Origin: Acanthaster planci
Lineage: Eukaryota > Echinodermata > Asteroidea > Valvatida > Acanthasteridae
Direction: 5' to 3'
Assembly: GCF_001949145.1 (NCBI RefSeq)
Contig: NW_019091582.1
Span: 1 to 10,469, forward strand
DNA length: 10,469 nt
Made by a program: the position numbers and the translations under genes. Shown here one piece after another: positions 7,763 through 10,469 of the stretch (the first letter of the stretch is position 1; each line of letters opens with the position of its first letter). The notes beneath the pieces are model-generated. The model did not search any database. It was given only the letters and a program-made list of their open reading frames with translations, and was not told the origin of the DNA.

Positions 7763-8758
7763 GCAACTTATATTACGGAGCAGCGTGGTTTCATTGTTAC
7801 CGAGTGGATGAGAACTGGTAACCTTCGGTATGTCGCTGATGAATTTACAGAATAATTTCCAGAGCGTGCTGTACCCATGAAAGTCCACCAGTTTGGAAGG
7901 ACATAAGGAAGTACTGAAGGGAGGGAACAAGTTTGAACCTCAATAAAGGTGCCTCTGGTCGACAAAGAACAGCATGATTGAAGGGGAACATCAGGCCAGT
8001 CCATAAATTACTGCAAAGAGACCCTCACGTGTCTAGCAGGAGGAACGGATTACCAATCTAAGCTTCATCATTCAACAACATTGTGCAATTTTACATCAAA
8101 TGTTGCCCATACAGAATGCAAAGATGTCATGAACTCTACCAAGACAACTAAGATTTTGCCAATGGTTTCTTGATCAAAATCCCAGATTCTTAGAGCACCT
8201 TGTAGTCGGGGATGCAAGTGCGTTAGTTATGAATGGCGAAGTCATTAACCAAAATATTCGCGAATATGCACCTCTCTTCAATTATATCAACATGAGCTGG
8301 GAGAAGATTTCTCTGCGAACTGGCCTCAGTGGAAATGGCACACTCATTGGACCTTTTTTTTCATGGCAATCTCCAATGATACCTTGAAATGATTGACAAC
8401 CAAAGGTTCTACAGTTGCAGGAACACTTCCAGCAGCAACAGGGTGGGGTGTTCTGGTGCTTATGGTGGGCTCAAGATGGAGCTCCTGCTCATTGACGGAT
8501 TTTTGTTAGGACCTGCCTGAGACATAACTGCCTTGAACCATGAAGTCGAGCCCCCGGGCCTCACACATTGTGACTTCTTTTTGAGGGGATATCTTAAGGA
8601 CAAAGATTTCAGTCTCTGCCAAGAAACATCGATGACCTGCAGGCAAAAATCATTGATGAGGCTTAAGAGGACAGAGAGACGGCATCAGGGATACAGTTAG
8701 AGCGATGAGAACAAGGGTAGAAGTTTACCTTGAAAAAATAAGGGGCATGTTGAATTGA
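7763..8758 (+). pseudogene. Mariner-type transposase, multiply disrupted
   Basis: The transposase would bind the terminal repeats and cut and rejoin DNA at TA in the nucleus. Visible blocks in order: YITEQRGFIVTEWMRTGN (helix-turn-helix region, from about 7769), a stop after EFTE, then FPERAVPMKVHQFG. In another frame come NKGASGRQRTA and LLQRDPHVSSRRNGLP. The first catalytic aspartate is in VVGDASALVMNGEV (codon 8211-8213), followed by NQNIREYAP. The second is in WWAQDGAPAH (codon 8475-8477), followed directly by a stop. The third is in HCDFFLRGYLKDK (codon 8572-8574). The C-terminus is VEVYLEKIRGMLN with TGA at 8756-8758. Aspartates two and three are 97 bases apart, not a multiple of three and shorter than the family usually has, so part of that loop is deleted. 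I count at least four frame changes and several stops. An upstream start near 7589 is possible but lies inside the inverted repeat. Confidence 0.85.
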
Positions 8759-8884
8759 GGATCCTGGTGTTAGGCTGCGGCAAGAGTAAGCCTCTTCCCG
8801 TGCTTGGTTTTAAATTACGATTTTCGTGATGTACTTACTGCTTTTTGTTTTTTCAAATAAATGCTTCACACTGTGCAAACCTGT

Positions 8885-9087
8885 GATGCATCTGGTGCAA
8901 AGCCATTTGTGACATGGTCCATTAATTCATTTAGTGTTCAGTCGTGTGTGACAGAAATGTAAATTTCTTTGTGTCATTTGAAAAAGGACATCATACAATG
9001 AAACCGATTATATTTACCAGTTACAAAAATAACCAGTCACATTCGAGAACCAGATTGGTCTCTATTTCCTTTTTAAAAGGCTCCCTG
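8885..9087 (-). repeat. Right terminal inverted repeat of mariner-type element
   Basis: Reverse complement of the left repeat, diverged but collinear over about 200 bases, ending CTCCCTG before TA. It lacks the roughly 11-15 extra bases that form the first palindrome arm in the left end. Confidence 0.85.
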
Positions 9088-9089
9088 TA
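9088..9089. repeat. TA target site duplication, right
   Basis: TA directly after the right end, matching 7395-7396. A second TA follows at once, so the boundary could shift by two bases. Confidence 0.65.
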
Positions 9090-9340
9090 TAATACAGATA
9101 GGTGATACGAGCTGTGTAGAATCAACGACAGCAACCTATGAGCATGCACATACAAAGACATAGATAATACCACAAATAGCATATTTAGAGATAATATTTA
9201 TATATCCAAAAACTACAGTTTATTATTCTATGTCACAGTGATTCAGGTTACCATGGGAAGGTGGAGCAAAAATGGAAACTCTAAAAACTTTAATAAAAAA
9301 ACCCAAAAGACACATCCATTATCAATAGCATGAAAAAAAG
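9090..9340. other. No recognisable feature
   Basis: AT-rich flank of the transposon with homopolymer A runs and no open frame of interest. Confidence 0.6.
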
Positions 9341-9560
9341 GAGGAACAAACATGGTAGCAATGCATTGTGGTACTATAGGGCGCACAACAGTTGATCATG
9401 TTTTAGTGAATAAGATAAGGTGCACAGGATATTTGCAAATGTGACAATTGTTTGGGTAGGATGAGCACAGTGGACCGTACTTTTCTGTGGTTTTGTGAAA
9501 TGCATGGAGAACACAAGTTTTCCTGGATGTGGTTGATCTCATTTAGCAATATTTGGTAGA
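9340..9560 (-). repeat. Repeat family copy R4, inverted relative to R1-R3
   Basis: The most complete copy. Read on the minus strand it runs TGCTAAATG, GATCAAC, ATCCAGGAAA, the 58-bp core (9515-9458) identical to 1508-1565, CCCAAACAATTGTCACATTTGC, ACTAAAACATGATCAACTG, a TACCACAATGCATTG motif and a CCATGTTTG end with a T-rich tail. Its second half matches R1 and its first half R2, which confirms that both halves belong to one unit of roughly 210 bp. No target duplication or inverted ends were found. Confidence 0.75.
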
Positions 9561-9849
9561 TGGTGTCAGAGCTCAGCCAACTTAGGTCTTGTATTTATGT
9601 GCAAATGTTTTTATCCCCAGTTTTGAATACCAACTGAAGTTAGAGGGCTAATTCTTTTCATTCTGCTTAACTTCCTTTACATGTAATTAGCATTTTGGGC
9701 TTTTGGTTTCGTGGGTTTGAGTTGTACCAGAGGGGAACAAAGGTAAGTTATTTCTTAAGCCAAGGAGGTCTTTTGTTTGAATGAATGCTTGTGCTGGGTG
9801 TGTGTGCAAGTGGTGGATGCAGTGGTATATAAAAGGAGTGCACCATCTT
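9561..9849. other. No recognisable gene; TATA-like site near the end
   Basis: No open frame that I recognise. AAAGGTAAGT near 9740 fits a splice donor and TATATAAAAGG at 9826-9836 fits a TATA box. Without a coding exon neither is convincing. Confidence 0.4.
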
Positions 9850-9861
9850 TTATCCAGGGCC
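9850..9861 (+). repeat. SINE target site duplication, left
   Basis: TTATCCAGGGCC, identical to 10144-10155. It brackets the SINE exactly and marks insertion by target-primed reverse transcription. Confidence 0.9.
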
Positions 9862-10143
9862 TGGTGGACGGGTTAGCGTGGCAGTTCTTTCCTCGCTTTG
9901 CACCAATGAGGCCTGGGTTCGAGTCCCAGCTTGGCCCAGGCTTTAAGTGCATTTGCTTTCCAGTCCATACTCGCTCTCGTAGGTTTTCGCTGGGTACTCC
10001 AGTTTCCTCCTGCCTCTAAAACTGGACCTTCTTCCAAACTCCGTAATGTGATGCTAATTAATAAAGTGTATGAATAAACGTACAGTTATTGGCGCAAATA
10101 GCCTGAGTTGCTGAAAGCGCCATTAAAACAAAGCAACAACAAC
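9862..10143 (+). mobile_element. tRNA-headed SINE, 282 bp
   Basis: A short interspersed element mobilised in trans by a LINE. The head holds RNA polymerase III promoter boxes: A-box-like GGTTAGCGTGG at 9871-9881 and a perfect B box GGTTCGAGTCC at 9916-9926, 34 bases apart as in tRNAs. The tRNA-like part is followed by a central segment (9982-10013) with GGGTACTCCAGTTTCCTCC, close to a GGGTACTCCGGTTTCCTCC motif I recall from many invertebrate SINEs, possibly the MetaSINE group. The 3' part holds AATAAAG and AATAAAC and ends in GCAACAACAAC, a CAA-repeat tail. Perfect 12-bp duplications on both sides suggest it is younger than the other elements here. The family name is not certain. Confidence 0.88.
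9916..9926 (+). promoter_or_regulatory. Polymerase III B box of the SINE
   Basis: GGTTCGAGTCC matches the tRNA B-box consensus GGTTCGANTCC exactly. With the A-box-like motif at 9871-9881 it would recruit TFIIIC. Confidence 0.85.
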
Positions 10144-10155
10144 TTATCCAGGGCC
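10144..10155 (+). repeat. SINE target site duplication, right
   Basis: TTATCCAGGGCC, identical to 9850-9861, directly after the CAA tail. Confidence 0.9.
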
Positions 10156-10469
10156 ACTTGTTATGCTATTCTAGTGATAGTAACGTTGCCATGGGTTCAA
10201 GAGCTCTCTTGCATTTGGCTAATTCCATGCCATTTGGAGCAGTTTGGCTCCACTGGTTATTTTGAAGTCAAGATTCAAAATTGTTAAGCCTTTATAGAGA
10301 GAGGCCATCTTGTATATGTAGTAGTTTCCAACTACAGTGCTGAACTTTGGGCCGGCGACAGTGACTACAAGCAACAACAAGGGCCAAAACCAGTAAGAAC
10401 TTCTTTCTGTATTTTTTATTTAACTTTTGTAAAATGCCCAATGTGAGACATTGAGTGATATAATTGCGA
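10156..10469. other. No recognisable gene
   Basis: Unique-looking sequence without a sizeable open frame. On the minus strand ACAAGATGGCC (10313-10303) fits the YY1 core, followed 10 bases later by a TATAAAG-like box near 10290. A second CAACAACAA stretch lies near 10373. None of these is enough for a promoter call. Confidence 0.45.

Larger units (their letters stand above)
7397..9087 (+). mobile_element. Complete, inactive IS630/Tc1-mariner-type transposon, 1691 bp
   Basis: Both ends can be placed: the left begins CAAGGTG and the right, on the opposite strand, CAGGGAG, each next to TA. Long terminal inverted repeats of about 200 bp flank a shattered plus-strand transposase. The element is therefore full length, not a deletion derivative, but dead because of stops and frameshifts. 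The protein motifs (DFFLRGYLKDK, WWAQDGAPAH) place it among the mariner-related families common in arthropods and other invertebrates rather than classical Tc1. The exact family is uncertain. Confidence 0.85.

Noticed and set aside
1190-9560. R1-R3 and R4 as the terminal inverted repeats of one 8-kb composite element.
   Set aside because: The copies are internally rearranged, unequal in number on the two sides, and no target duplication or coherent cargo lies between them.
9862-9940. A genuine tRNA gene.
   Set aside because: The B box is perfect but the acceptor stem does not close, there is no clear anticodon arm, and the SINE body and tail follow directly.
9777-10019. An 80-codon plus-strand frame and a 65-codon minus-strand frame across the SINE.
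   Set aside because: The sequence is a tRNA-headed SINE with exact duplications; translations through it are incidental.
10196-10206. GGGTTCAAGAGC as the B box of a second SINE.
   Set aside because: It departs from the B-box consensus in its second half, and no A box or tail is nearby.

Overview
The window looks like non-coding DNA from a multicellular animal and contains no intact gene. It is moderately AT-rich, has no bacterial-type operon, and every recognisable coding trace is a frame-broken transposable element. A SINE, a DIRS-like element, two LINE remnants and a mariner-type transposon together point to an animal genome with diverse repeats. The species cannot be named from the sequence.

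Layout. 1-1185: no recognisable feature. 1190-1855: three diverged copies of a short repeat family (R1-R3); a fourth, inverted copy (R4) lies at 9340-9560. 1860-2340: nothing recognised. 2345-2805 (+): the 3' end of a reverse transcriptase from a CR1/jockey-like LINE. 2820-3440: A-rich degenerate tandem repeats. 3500-4640 (-): a 5'-truncated LINE, probably L1/Tx1-like, with the C-terminus of its ORF2 and a 3' untranslated region. 4690-6380 (-): a decayed DIRS-like retrotransposon with gag-like and reverse transcriptase fragments and a TATA-like site upstream. 6506-7290: GC-richer DNA that reads as about two and a half copies of a diverged tandem repeat of roughly 375 bp. 7397-9087 (+): a complete but dead mariner/IS630-type DNA transposon with terminal inverted repeats of about 200 bp, a TA duplication and a shattered transposase. 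9090-9340: nothing recognised. 9862-10143 (+): a tRNA-headed SINE between perfect 12-bp target site duplications. 10156-10469: nothing recognised.

The parts do not work together as a system; this is a graveyard of successive insertions. The observations most worth following up are the R1-R4 repeat family, whose 58-bp core is identical in two inverted copies nearly 8 kb apart and which carries YY1-like and ZNF143-like motifs; the extra palindrome in only one mariner end; the uncharacterised 375-bp tandem repeat; and the cleanly bounded SINE. No previously undescribed functional system can be supported.
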